Shown piece by piece: positions 16,974 to 22,934 of a stretch of DNA of 24,530 nt. The notes beneath the pieces were generated by a model. That model was not told where the DNA came from. It saw only the letters and a list, made by a program, of their open reading frames with translations, and ran no database searches. Positions within the stretch are counted from its first letter, which is position 1, and each line of letters opens with the position of its first letter. A program made the translations under genes and the position numbers. Location: positions 1 to 24,530 of IMG/VR virus record IMGVR_UViG_3300021598_000033, one strand, 5' to 3'. This DNA is from a virus.

Positions 16974-17468
16974 TTAATACCTCGTCATTAGTAAGTAATC
17001 CACCTTGTCAGGGCCATACATCTTTAAAACCGCTTCGGTCTCAAACCTTAATGCTTTCGCATAACGTATTGCCCGAATATCGTCAGTTCTAACAGTTATT
17101 TGCAATCTATGCAAGTTGAGATATCTGGTTGCGATATCTACAAAGGATCTGCCACATCTGAGCATGGATGCTGGGTGTTCTCTAGCCTGATTATCAAAGA
17201 TGCTCCACATCTCGCCAACTCCACCCCAAAAGAATACAACTCCAAAGATGGCTATCGGTTTATTGCGGTAGAAAGCGGTAACCGCTGCGCCAAGCATAGA
17301 TTGGCTGTATATCATGGATCTGAGGTCATATCCTCTAGCCACAGCCAACAGCTCTGGCTGGGTGGTATCGAGCTGGTCAAAGTGGTCAATAACGAATGGC
17401 AGATAGAACACCCCTCTCTTGGGATGCATCTCCTCGTTTAATACCTCGTAGGGTATAGTCACTTTCAT
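16974..17468 (-). CDS. T7 gp13-like protein with GNAT-like fold, 164 aa
   Basis: Core 'AFYRNKPIAIFGVVFFWGGV' then GEMWSIFDNQAREHP, RSFVDIATRYLNLHRLQITV and DDIRAIRYAKALRFETEAVL fits the gp13 (internal virion protein A) family, which has an acetyltransferase-like fold: a beta pair with G..W, a long helix, and the 'N..airy.k.lGFe.e' strand-helix end. In T7, gp13 is needed for infectious particles. Here it directly follows terL (ATGA overlap), not the other internal proteins. A conserved acetyl-CoA P-loop is not obvious, so catalysis is doubtful. Confidence 0.7.
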   Translation of the reverse strand: MKVTIPYEVLNEEMHPKRGVFYLPFVIDHFDQLDTTQPELLAVARGYDLRSMIYSQSMLGAAVTAFYRNKPIAIFGVVFFWGGVGEMWSIFDNQAREHPASMLRCGRSFVDIATRYLNLHRLQITVRTDDIRAIRYAKALRFETEAVLKMYGPDKVDYLLMTRY

Positions 17469-19024
17469 CTTGAGAATATATCAAAGTCGCTGTTAGCCAC
17501 AGTCTGGGCTACATATGTTCTTGATGACACGTCTCCTGGGCGAGTCATCCGCTTGTATTCACCGCCACCGAGCAAGAGATATCCAAAGGCATCACCAACG
17601 TGGGAGTGTTCGTTTTTATTTGGGCTATCCCTAAACCGCTCCTGACCAGAGCCGACTGATACCCGCTTGAAATGGTAGCCACCCGCCAGAGACTTGCGTA
17701 GTAGCTTACATTTGCTGTCAACCATCAGCCCCGGCTTGCCGTTAATAAGACGTTGCATGGGCGCAGCAGCGGATTCTCTGCGAACCTTGAAGTCGTTTGA
17801 TGGGGTTGGCTGTGCCTTGAGGCCAAGAGTCCTTAAAAAGTCAAAGGCCGTTACCTCATAGATCGCATCTCTAGCCATACCAGCTGGATCGCCCCACACC
17901 AATACTTGCATTCCTGGGTACTTTGCGTTGATTTCAGCCACGAGTTGGTGGCCAAAGCGCTCTAATCCCATGTCAAAGGTAACAATCTCGTCAATTACTT
18001 GCCACCTACCACTAGGCAACCTCTGCCCAATCACCGCAGCTGGGGTTAAACCAAAGTCAAGACCAATCTGGATCGGCACAGAGTTGTCTAAAATTGTCTC
18101 TCCAGACATGATGTTATCGTCATATTCTGGCCAAACCGACTTGCCCTCTTGGACATAGGTATATTTGCCCTCTGCGTAGCATCTGATCCAATCTAGATTC
18201 TTACCCAAGAGCATCTGCTGATAGTAGCCAGCCGGTAGATTGGCTACGTTTTCAGCCTTCTTGTTTAACTGCCACCACTTACCCGCTGAGAAGATGCAGT
18301 CATTGGCCTCTGGGTTTTCGGGCAGATCGTCTTTGCCGACTTCAATAACCCCGCCAGGTTGCTTGTAAAACTTCCAAGCATATGGTCCCGTCATCTTTTC
18401 TTTCTCGGCCATCCTAAACCACCAATGGTCATCATCCATTGGGTTGGTATCCATCCAGATGCCATGCCAACTAGCGCCACCATCTCGCTTGGTAGGGTAT
18501 CTACCTACTCGGTGTGTAAGGCCATCAATTACAGCCTTGGGCAACTCTCGTGCCTCGTTAACCCATGCCCCTGTTAGCTCTAGGGATAATAGCTTTCTAA
18601 CGTCTTTCGGTTGGTCAAGCGCTAAGAAGATTACCTCGCAATCGAGACCCGCAGCTCCATCCCTTGCCGGTAGTCGGATGTGGTGGGTAATCGGTGGTGT
18701 ATAGAGCATTGGCCCAAAAGTATTCTCTGGGAAAAGGTCTTGCCACGTCTTAATTGTGGTTGTCTTGAGTTCAGGATAGCTATTGCGTACAATGACAAAA
18801 CGGGTATATCGGACACCATCGATAGGGGAGGGCTTTTGCTGAATGGCTCTGATGAACACCTCAGCAGCGCAAGCATAGGACTTGCCAGACCCTACTGGAC
18901 CCATCATCCCACGCACGAATGCATTGCTCGTTAGGAACTTATAAACCTCTGGGGATTTGGAAAAATCTAAGCTAATACCAGTAGTCGGTATCTGCTTACT
19001 TGACATCTCTTTTGTTTTAGCCAT
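17465..19024 (-). CDS. terL: Terminase large subunit, 519 aa
   Basis: DNA-packaging motor with ATPase and nuclease. Visible motifs: Walker A GPVGSGKS (42-49); Walker B and catalytic glutamate region LTGAWVNEARELP (150-162); motif III-like MDTNP (191-195); nuclease acidic residues in GLDFG (D323), WGDPAG (D379) and HVGDAFGY (D478). Both domains are complete, and the length is typical. The gene diverges from the plus-strand phosphoesterase gene; its ATG at 19024 lies 57 bp from that gene's start. Its stop overlaps the next gene (ATGA). It would act with the probable small subunit encoded at 21012-21434, 2 kb away. Confidence 0.95.
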   Translation of the reverse strand: MAKTKEMSSKQIPTTGISLDFSKSPEVYKFLTSNAFVRGMMGPVGSGKSYACAAEVFIRAIQQKPSPIDGVRYTRFVIVRNSYPELKTTTIKTWQDLFPENTFGPMLYTPPITHHIRLPARDGAAGLDCEVIFLALDQPKDVRKLLSLELTGAWVNEARELPKAVIDGLTHRVGRYPTKRDGGASWHGIWMDTNPMDDDHWWFRMAEKEKMTGPYAWKFYKQPGGVIEVGKDDLPENPEANDCIFSAGKWWQLNKKAENVANLPAGYYQQMLLGKNLDWIRCYAEGKYTYVQEGKSVWPEYDDNIMSGETILDNSVPIQIGLDFGLTPAAVIGQRLPSGRWQVIDEIVTFDMGLERFGHQLVAEINAKYPGMQVLVWGDPAGMARDAIYEVTAFDFLRTLGLKAQPTPSNDFKVRRESAAAPMQRLINGKPGLMVDSKCKLLRKSLAGGYHFKRVSVGSGQERFRDSPNKNEHSHVGDAFGYLLLGGGEYKRMTRPGDVSSRTYVAQTVANSDFDIFSR

Positions 19025-19080
19025 TGATTTTTAACACTTTTCAGTTAATATAAGCTAACTTTATCATTATAAGGTATGTC
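19025..19080. promoter_or_regulatory. Divergent gap, possible back-to-back promoters
   Basis: This AT-rich 56-bp gap is the only divergent gene junction in the window, so it or the adjacent coding ends must hold the plus-strand promoter. On the minus strand TATAAT and TATATT boxes can be read, and on the plus strand TTATAA, but no good -35 box is placed correctly for any of them. AAGGT 5 bp before the plus-strand ATG is a ribosome site. Confidence 0.35.
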
Positions 19081-20040
19081 ATGGTACGAAAAGCGTGTAG
19101 TGACGAAGAATTTATTGCGGCTTGGAAAGAACACCAATCCCCTGAAAAGGTAAGTTTGGCTATTGGTCTTAGCAATCGCAATGTTATGAAGAGGCGCAGA
19201 ATAATAGAAAATAAATATGGCATTATTCTAGAGGCTCTGTCACCCTCTGGCCAGCCTAAGATTTATATTCCCGATGAGCAGATGCAAGCTAACGTCACCA
19301 TCGACAATGGTGTCATCTTAGTTGGCTCTGATTGCCACTACAACCCAGAGTACGTTACGACAGCTCACCGAGGCTTTGTCCAATTTGTAAAGTATCTGAA
19401 ACCAAAGATTGTCATTCTCAATGGAGATATTGCGGATTTCGCTAGTATCTCAGCGCATCACCGCATTGGCTGGCAGAAAGGCCCCACAGTCAAAGAAGAG
19501 CTAGATGAGATTCAGGCAAGGCTTGGAGATATTGAGGCTGTGCGCCCAGCTGGTTGCAAATTGATGATTACGATTGGGAATCATGATTTAAGATTCTCAG
19601 GCAAGCTGTCTAACATCCTCCCACAGTACGAGGGCATCAAGGGTTTTGATATTGCTGACCACACAATTCATTGGAAATGGTACTGGTCTATCATGGTCAA
19701 CCAGACTTGCATGATTAAACACCGCTGGCATAACGGAATCCATGCGGTCTACAACAATACGATGAAGTCAGGCACGAGCTTTGTCTCTGGCCACCTACAC
19801 TCGCTCAAGATAACCCCTTGGACAGACTACACCGGCACACGATATGGGGTAGATACTGGAACGATGGCCTGTATTAAGGACAGCCAGTTCAGCTATACCG
19901 AGAACAACCCGGTCAACTGGAGAGCTGGATACGCAGTATTGACCTTTATCAACGGCAAACTCATGCCCCCAGAGCTGGCAGAGGTTATCAATGAGGATGA
20001 GGGTCTAATTTATTTTCGTGGTCAATTAATGAAAGTATGA
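19081..20040 (+). CDS. HTH + calcineurin-like metallophosphoesterase, 319 aa
   Basis: Residues 8-50 (FIAAWKEHQSPEKVSLAIGL, then RNVMKRRRIIENKYGI) read as a helix-turn-helix of the type 'f...w....sp..vA..lGls.r.v.~RRr.iE...gi'. From about 78 it is a calcineurin-like phosphoesterase with all main metal ligands: GSDCH (D84, H86), NGDIADF (D116), GNHD (166-169), RWH (H217) and SGHLH (236-240). It could hydrolyse phosphodiester or phosphomonoester bonds in nucleic acid or nucleotides; the HTH suggests DNA as target. It is on the opposite strand to all phage structural genes and coupled to the SprT-like gene by ATGA. Substrate unknown. Confidence 0.85.
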   Translation: MVRKACSDEEFIAAWKEHQSPEKVSLAIGLSNRNVMKRRRIIENKYGIILEALSPSGQPKIYIPDEQMQANVTIDNGVILVGSDCHYNPEYVTTAHRGFVQFVKYLKPKIVILNGDIADFASISAHHRIGWQKGPTVKEELDEIQARLGDIEAVRPAGCKLMITIGNHDLRFSGKLSNILPQYEGIKGFDIADHTIHWKWYWSIMVNQTCMIKHRWHNGIHAVYNNTMKSGTSFVSGHLHSLKITPWTDYTGTRYGVDTGTMACIKDSQFSYTENNPVNWRAGYAVLTFINGKLMPPELAEVINEDEGLIYFRGQLMKV

Positions 20041-20396
20041 TCCAGCTCACATCCACCATTCTCAAGAATATGTACACCATGCTTGTGGTGTGTAAGCCTT
20101 TTGATAATTGGAATATGCCTCTACCAGAGCAGATAAAGTTCATCGTGGATCACGATCCCGATACGATGGGAACGTACCTCTATGATGATGGAGCTGACAA
20201 GTATGAACACGTCATTACTATCTCAGCTGCTCGTTGTGGCTGGCTCGAAACCTGTATCCGTACCATGGCACACGAGATGATTCACGCTAGTCGGTGGAAT
20301 ACCTCCACAGCTGCATGGCAGAAACACGATAAGACATTCCGACACAGAGCCAAGATGGTAGCGGATGAGCTAGGATTTGATCCACTAGAGTTATAA
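20037..20396 (+). CDS. SprT-like zinc metalloprotease, 119 aa
   Basis: Contains HEMIH (79-83), the HExxH zinc-binding and catalytic motif, followed by HDKTFRHRAKMVADELGF with a further candidate ligand (H97), as in SprT/Spartan-type peptidases. The C-terminal zinc ribbon found in many SprT proteins is absent, so this is a minimal protease domain. Cellular relatives cleave proteins crosslinked to DNA; phage copies are common but unassigned. Start overlaps the phosphoesterase stop (ATGA), so the two are translated together and probably work in one process. Confidence 0.78.
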   Translation: MIQLTSTILKNMYTMLVVCKPFDNWNMPLPEQIKFIVDHDPDTMGTYLYDDGADKYEHVITISAARCGWLETCIRTMAHEMIHASRWNTSTAAWQKHDKTFRHRAKMVADELGFDPLEL

Positions 20397-20472
20397 AAAT
20401 GTTACGTTATGTATACATATGGTAATGTTTATGTATCAAATGTTACACATTATGCGGTAATTCATGCGGTGA
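20397..20472. other. Short AT-rich gap with palindrome and repeated words
   Basis: Convergent gap between the SprT-like gene and the minus-strand membrane protein. It has a perfect 12-bp palindrome TATGTATACATA (20408-20419) and repeated words: AAATGTTAC (20397-20405, 20438-20446), TTATGTAT (20407-20414, 20429-20436), ATGCGGT (20452-20458, 20464-20470). There is no GC-rich terminator hairpin for either strand. Confidence 0.4.
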
Positions 20473-20619
20473 TTATTTAGTGGCTAATATGTAAAGCCCT
20501 ACATTGCTAAACGCATAGCCACTATATACCACCGCCATAGGCACGTTACCCTTTAGTCCTTGCTCTACAGCTATGTAGCCATAAATCAGACCTGTAACGA
20601 TAATCAGCCAAGAACTCAT
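20473..20619 (-). CDS. Small two-helix membrane protein, 48 aa
   Basis: Translation starts MSSWLIIVTGLIYGYIAVEQ, continues GLKGNVPMAVVYSGYAFSNV and ends GLYILATK. Two hydrophobic segments (about 3-18 and 28-45) are joined by a short polar EQGLKGN turn, which predicts a helical hairpin in the inner membrane. Very similar small 'W..i..G..Y...A.eq...Gn..mA..y.gYa..N.gly' proteins are, from memory, frequent in phages, without known function. Coupled to the upstream 22-codon ORF (ATGA). A holin is possible but the sequence lacks the usual charged tail, and no endolysin is nearby. Confidence 0.6.
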   Translation of the reverse strand: MSSWLIIVTGLIYGYIAVEQGLKGNVPMAVVYSGYAFSNVGLYILATK

Positions 20620-20684
20620 TTACCAGCTTTTCTCAGCGCAATATGCTTTTGTAGGATGTGCCAGAACTCAGACTTGATTGGCAT
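20616..20684 (-). CDS. Possible 22-aa micro-ORF
   Basis: Reads MPIKSEFWHILQKHIALRKA then GK, with ribosome site GGGAGA 6 bp before its ATG, starting 1 bp after the zinc-protein stop and ending in an ATGA overlap with the membrane protein gene. The tight coupling on both sides argues that it is translated; it could be a real amphipathic peptide or only a translational bridge. Confidence 0.4.
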   Translation of the reverse strand: MPIKSEFWHILQKHIALRKAGK

Positions 20685-20685
20685 C

Positions 20686-20931
20686 TTAGTCTCCCGCCCA
20701 GCGGACACCAGAGCGCCCAAGCCTAGTATTAATACTGAACTCCATATCATTGGCTAGTCTGCACAGCTTTTCGTTATCAGACTCTTCATCCTCTAATGGA
20801 ATAAAGCCAGCAAATGGAACTGGCTCTGTATTGGCACAATGGTGGATCTCATCAATCGGCAACCGCTCTCCGCAATGCTCACAACTATTACGCATCGCTT
20901 CTTCTCTATCTTCAGTCGTAAACGTGGTCAT
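20686..20931 (-). CDS. Small zinc-knuckle protein, 81 aa
   Basis: Starts MTTFTTEDREEAMRNSCEHC. I chose the ATG at 20931, because AGGAG is 6 bp upstream; a GTG one codon earlier is too close. C17, C20, H30/H31 and C32 (CEHCGERLPIDEIHHC) can form one zinc site of treble-clef or ribbon type. An acidic stretch PLEDEESDNE precedes the C-terminal helix. The 'CehCge.Ip..R' look resembles DksA/TraR-type fingers (N-terminal 'A...sC..CGe.IP..R'), but it lacks their coiled coil. Function not assigned. Confidence 0.55.
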   Translation of the reverse strand: MTTFTTEDREEAMRNSCEHCGERLPIDEIHHCANTEPVPFAGFIPLEDEESDNEKLCRLANDMEFSINTRLGRSGVRWAGD

Positions 20932-20949
20932 CACAATCTCCTCAGTTAA

Positions 20950-20965
20950 ATAGCGATATCGCTAT
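20950..20965. repeat. 16-bp perfect palindrome
   Basis: ATAGCGATATCGCTAT lies in the 80-bp gap between the probable small terminase stop and the zinc-protein start, about 19 bp upstream of that ATG. As DNA it could bind a dimeric regulator; as RNA it would fold into a 6-bp stem with a 4-nt loop followed by UUU on the minus transcript, a weak terminator at best. Confidence 0.55.
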
Positions 20966-21011
20966 AAACGAGATTCTTTCCTAAAAAAATAGAAAAGTAA
21001 AGGGGTTGTTG

Positions 21012-21434
21012 TTATTTTATTTCGATGTCTTCAATATCGGGTGGCTTGATATTGATGCCGATAACCGATGGCTTATCTGAATCCTCTGGGCTATCCAGTA
21101 ATCCAGAGGCTTTGGCTAGTAGGCGCAGCACTCCAACCTTGTCGTACAGCTCTAACTCTAGGTTACCATCCTTATTAACCTTAATACTGCGGATGGCTTG
21201 TAGAGCGTGTTCGGGAATATCCTTAGATGCCTTGACTTGGATCTTGCCCTGGTCATCCCACTCCATAATATCCGTAATCTTGGTGTTGGCCATACAGAGT
21301 AGGCTATAAGCCACCGCCTCCTTGTTCTCCATAATGGTAGCGGAGCGCTCTAACCTCTTCTGTATAGACCGAATCCCACCCCAGTTCTGCATGGAGGGGA
21401 TCTGCGTACTTAGATTTGACTTAACTCTAGCCAT
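21012..21434 (-). CDS. Probable terminase small subunit, 140 aa
   Basis: The C-terminal half has the arrangement IPEHALQAIRSIKVNKDGNL then ELELYDKVGVLRLLAKASGL, which fits the 'lP....~aI.~ik.t.~G.~~i.l.dK..AL~lLak~.Gl~' end of phage small terminases. The N-terminal part (LSTQIPSMQNWGGIRSIQKR) is basic and helical, and MENKEAVAYSLLCMANTKIT may oligomerise. Small subunits recognise the packaging site and hand DNA to TerL; here terL is 2 kb downstream with the opposite-strand cassette between them. Start overlaps the upstream stop (TGATG). The N-terminal HTH is not clear, so this is a fairly sure but unproven call. Confidence 0.6.
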   Translation of the reverse strand: MARVKSNLSTQIPSMQNWGGIRSIQKRLERSATIMENKEAVAYSLLCMANTKITDIMEWDDQGKIQVKASKDIPEHALQAIRSIKVNKDGNLELELYDKVGVLRLLAKASGLLDSPEDSDKPSVIGINIKPPDIEDIEIK

Positions 21435-21685
21435 CAGAATGGAATATCGCTATCTGACTTGGGCATCTCATCGTTGCCACGAGGAGTAAAACCAGCTTGC
21501 TTGGGCTTACCGATCTTACCGGCTAGGTACTTCTTGCCTGTCTTAGCCTGTTTCTCATACGCATTGAACCAATACTCGATGCCATCAGCTAACTTGATGG
21601 ATCCTGTCCAATCAGCATCTGTTTCTCCACGCTTTCTGTCGTTAACAAATAGCGTAAAGCTACCTTCTTTCATTTCATATTTCAT
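21434..21685 (-). CDS. DUF736-like / SSB-like protein, 83 aa
   Basis: Reads MKYEMKEGSFTLFVNDRKRG, then ADWTGSIKLADGIEYWFNAY and KTGKKYLAGKIGKPK, ending PKSDSDIPF. The 'GsLF.N.rk......dytGsi.~.G.~Yw.naw.k....gkk~~sl~f.pk' layout is common in short phage and plasmid proteins of DUF736 type. The acidic end closing in DIPF copies the C-terminal tip of bacterial SSB proteins, which recruits replication and repair enzymes. A role at single-stranded DNA is a sensible inference. Good ribosome site GAGGAG 7 bp upstream. Confidence 0.6.
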   Translation of the reverse strand: MKYEMKEGSFTLFVNDRKRGETDADWTGSIKLADGIEYWFNAYEKQAKTGKKYLAGKIGKPKQAGFTPRGNDEMPKSDSDIPF

Positions 21686-21699
21686 TTATTGCTCCTCAC

Positions 21700-21870
21700 T
21701 TATGGTTTAAATTTACTTTCTTCAATTGCCTCTACTACGTTTGCTGACTCCGACAGCCTCTGAGACTCCACTATCATCGCATGAATAACTGCTTGTAGGG
21801 AGAAACCCTGTCTCAGTAAGCCAAGACTACAACTGTGCAGCTCTCGTTTCAACTTCTCTTGCTCTTCCAT
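21700..21870 (-). CDS. Small helical protein, 56 aa
   Basis: Translation starts MEEQEKLKRELHSCSLGLLR, continues QGFSLQAVIHAMIVESQRLS and ends ESANVVEAIEESKFKP. Wholly alpha-helical and amphipathic, with no known family. Strong ribosome site GAGAGGAG 7 bp before ATG, and the start directly abuts the stop of a 14-codon ORF, which support a real gene. Could be a small regulator or inhibitor; nothing more can be said. Confidence 0.6.
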   Translation of the reverse strand: MEEQEKLKRELHSCSLGLLRQGFSLQAVIHAMIVESQRLSESANVVEAIEESKFKP

Positions 21871-21915
21871 TTACTCGCTCCTCTCGTAAAAGTAATTGTC
21901 TGCGACTAATTCCAT
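21871..21915 (-). CDS. Possible 14-codon leader ORF
   Basis: Reads MELVADNYFYERSE, preceded by AAGGAGGT 3 bp before its ATG, the best ribosome site in the window. Its stop codon is directly followed by the ATG of the 56-aa gene, and its last codons contain that gene's ribosome site. It may serve to open or couple translation of the downstream gene and need not make a stable peptide. Confidence 0.4.
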   Translation of the reverse strand: MELVADNYFYERSE

Positions 21916-22096
21916 GTTACCTCCTTAAAAAAGTGGGGAAAAATTGTGAGATGCACCCCGCCCATAGTGGCAAGGGTGGGGGGAGAGGTATGCCACTCGC
22001 TGGCAGACCGCCTCCAGCCAAGCGCAGAGGGCATCGTGCTTTCTGTATACACACCCACCTCTGCCTGTGCCGTATGCATACCACCGATTGGGTACG
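21916..22096 (-). other. GC-rich structured gap, probably a leader RNA
   Basis: No convincing gene is seen here. A 64-codon frame exists but starts with TTG and has no ribosome site. Two hairpins are visible: CCCCGCCC (21956-21963) with GGGTGGGG (21974-21981), 8 bp with one wobble or mismatch depending on strand, and TGCCA (21991-21995) with TGGCA (22001-22005). The gap ends in T-rich sequence followed by the strong AAGGAGGT site of the leader ORF. It could be an untranslated leader, a weak terminator or a replication or packaging signal. Confidence 0.4.
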
Positions 22097-22387
22097 TTAC
22101 AAGCCATGGCTGTAGTCAATGATGGAGGCTGGTCGCTCTGGTCTGGCTCTCAGCCACAGCTCTAGGTCATGTGCGAACTGCTCATTGGTTAAACCTATCG
22201 ATTCTGCAACCTCGATAGCCTTCAGGTCTAGCTCATTTATTGTCTTCTTGTCTTTATATATTTTTCCATATAAGAGACTAACTATCTCCAACTTGCTGTT
22301 ATAAGCCAATACTGCCTCACCATTGCTCTCAACCACTCGCTTGCTACCTCGGTACTCGCAGCCACCGCTATCGCATCCGCTGCACAT
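22097..22387 (-). CDS. Unknown 96-aa protein overlapping the winged-helix gene
   Basis: Starts MCSGCDSGGCEYRGSKRVVE, with C2, C5 and C10 possibly forming a metal site, and continues as a helical domain (SLLYGKIYKDKKTINELDLK, then AIEVAESIGLTNEQFAHDLE). Its first 106 bp overlap the end of the preceding gene in another frame. CGAGAAG just before the ATG is an acceptable ribosome site, and the codons after the overlap look like normal protein. Either a genuine overlapping gene or the C-terminal half of the winged-helix protein after a frameshift. No family recognised. Confidence 0.5.
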   Translation of the reverse strand: MCSGCDSGGCEYRGSKRVVESNGEAVLAYNSKLEIVSLLYGKIYKDKKTINELDLKAIEVAESIGLTNEQFAHDLELWLRARPERPASIIDYSHGL

Positions 22388-22719
22388 AACTTCTCGTTAT
22401 AAATAACCCTCATCGTTGAGGTGAAGTTGAGCTTTCTGCCTTTATTCAATATCTCAACATAATTCTTTTTTTTTAATATGGTGATGTACTGCGTGATGGC
22501 AGAGCGTGTAACTCCGAGGTCTCGTGCCAGGCGCTCTTGCCCCACCCATGTAATCCCAGCTCTGTTGGCATAGCTACAGACTAAGCCAAGAACTCTGATA
22601 GCTCCATTCCTGAGAGTCTTATCCTTTAACGCTCTTAGTGGCATAACTGCTATCTGCCTTTGGTCTGGCATCGCAGTCTTTAGCTTTAGCTTAGGTTTCT
22701 TTGGGATATCAAAATTCAT
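22282..22719 (-). CDS. Winged-helix DNA-binding protein, 145 aa
   Basis: Start set at ATG 22719 (ribosome site GAGG 9 bp upstream) rather than a GTG five codons earlier. Core ITWVGQERLARDLGVTRSAI then TQYITILKKKNYVEILNKGR (about 56-95) is a winged helix-turn-helix with recognition helix TRSAITQYITILKK, followed by a wing. The basic N-terminus (MNFDIPKKPKLKLKTAMPDQ) may add DNA contacts. Proteins of this shape in phages serve as replication initiators or transcription regulators. The C-terminus CAADAIAVAAS seems native, whereas the last 25 residues overlap the next gene and look less so. Confidence 0.7.
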   Translation of the reverse strand: MNFDIPKKPKLKLKTAMPDQRQIAVMPLRALKDKTLRNGAIRVLGLVCSYANRAGITWVGQERLARDLGVTRSAITQYITILKKKNYVEILNKGRKLNFTSTMRVIYNEKLCAADAIAVAASTEVASEWLRAMVRQYWLITASWR

Positions 22720-22730
22720 TGAATAGAACC

Positions 22731-22934
22731 TCACCCGCTTATATAAGCGAGATATCTCTTTCGAGAGTGTCTATCGTTTATCGCCATGCTTAGGCTATTC
22801 GCCATCACAATGCTAGGCCCGATCTCTTCGATGGTCATCCCTTGTGATTCAGCTGCGTTTATCTTGGTCTGGCAACACTCCATTCCAAAGGGCTGGGTTA
22901 TGGCCCCGAATTGATGTTTTAGCAGATTAGCCAT
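22731..22934 (-). CDS. Unknown small protein, 67 aa
   Basis: Reads MANLLKHQFGAITQPFGMEC, then CQTKINAAESQGMTIEEIGP and SIVMANSLSMAINDRHSRKR plus YLAYISG. No family recognised. The 'INAAESQGMTIEEIG' part could be a short helix-turn-helix start, but it is not convincing. The start overlaps the NrdR-like gene's stop by 8 bp in a different frame. The 3' end is a 14-bp DNA palindrome just before the winged-helix gene, so its last codons may double as an operator. Confidence 0.5.
   Translation of the reverse strand: MANLLKHQFGAITQPFGMECCQTKINAAESQGMTIEEIGPSIVMANSLSMAINDRHSRKRYLAYISG
22736..22758. repeat. Two adjoining palindromes before the winged-helix gene
   Basis: CGCTTATATAAGCG (22736-22749, 14 bp perfect) and GAGATATCTC (22749-22758, 10 bp perfect) share a base. 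They lie 17-39 bp upstream of the ATG of a DNA-binding protein, a usual place for an autoregulatory operator, though inside the end of the preceding ORF. Confidence 0.45.

Noticed and set aside
20473-20619. Two-helix membrane protein as the phage holin
   Set aside because: No endolysin or spanin nearby and no charged C-terminal tail; the layout fits a common phage membrane protein of unknown role better.
21925-22119. Minus-strand ORF of 64 codons between the 96-aa gene and the leader ORF
   Set aside because: TTG start, no ribosome site for it or for the ATG inside, and composition governed by the GC-rich hairpins. Kept as a structured gap.
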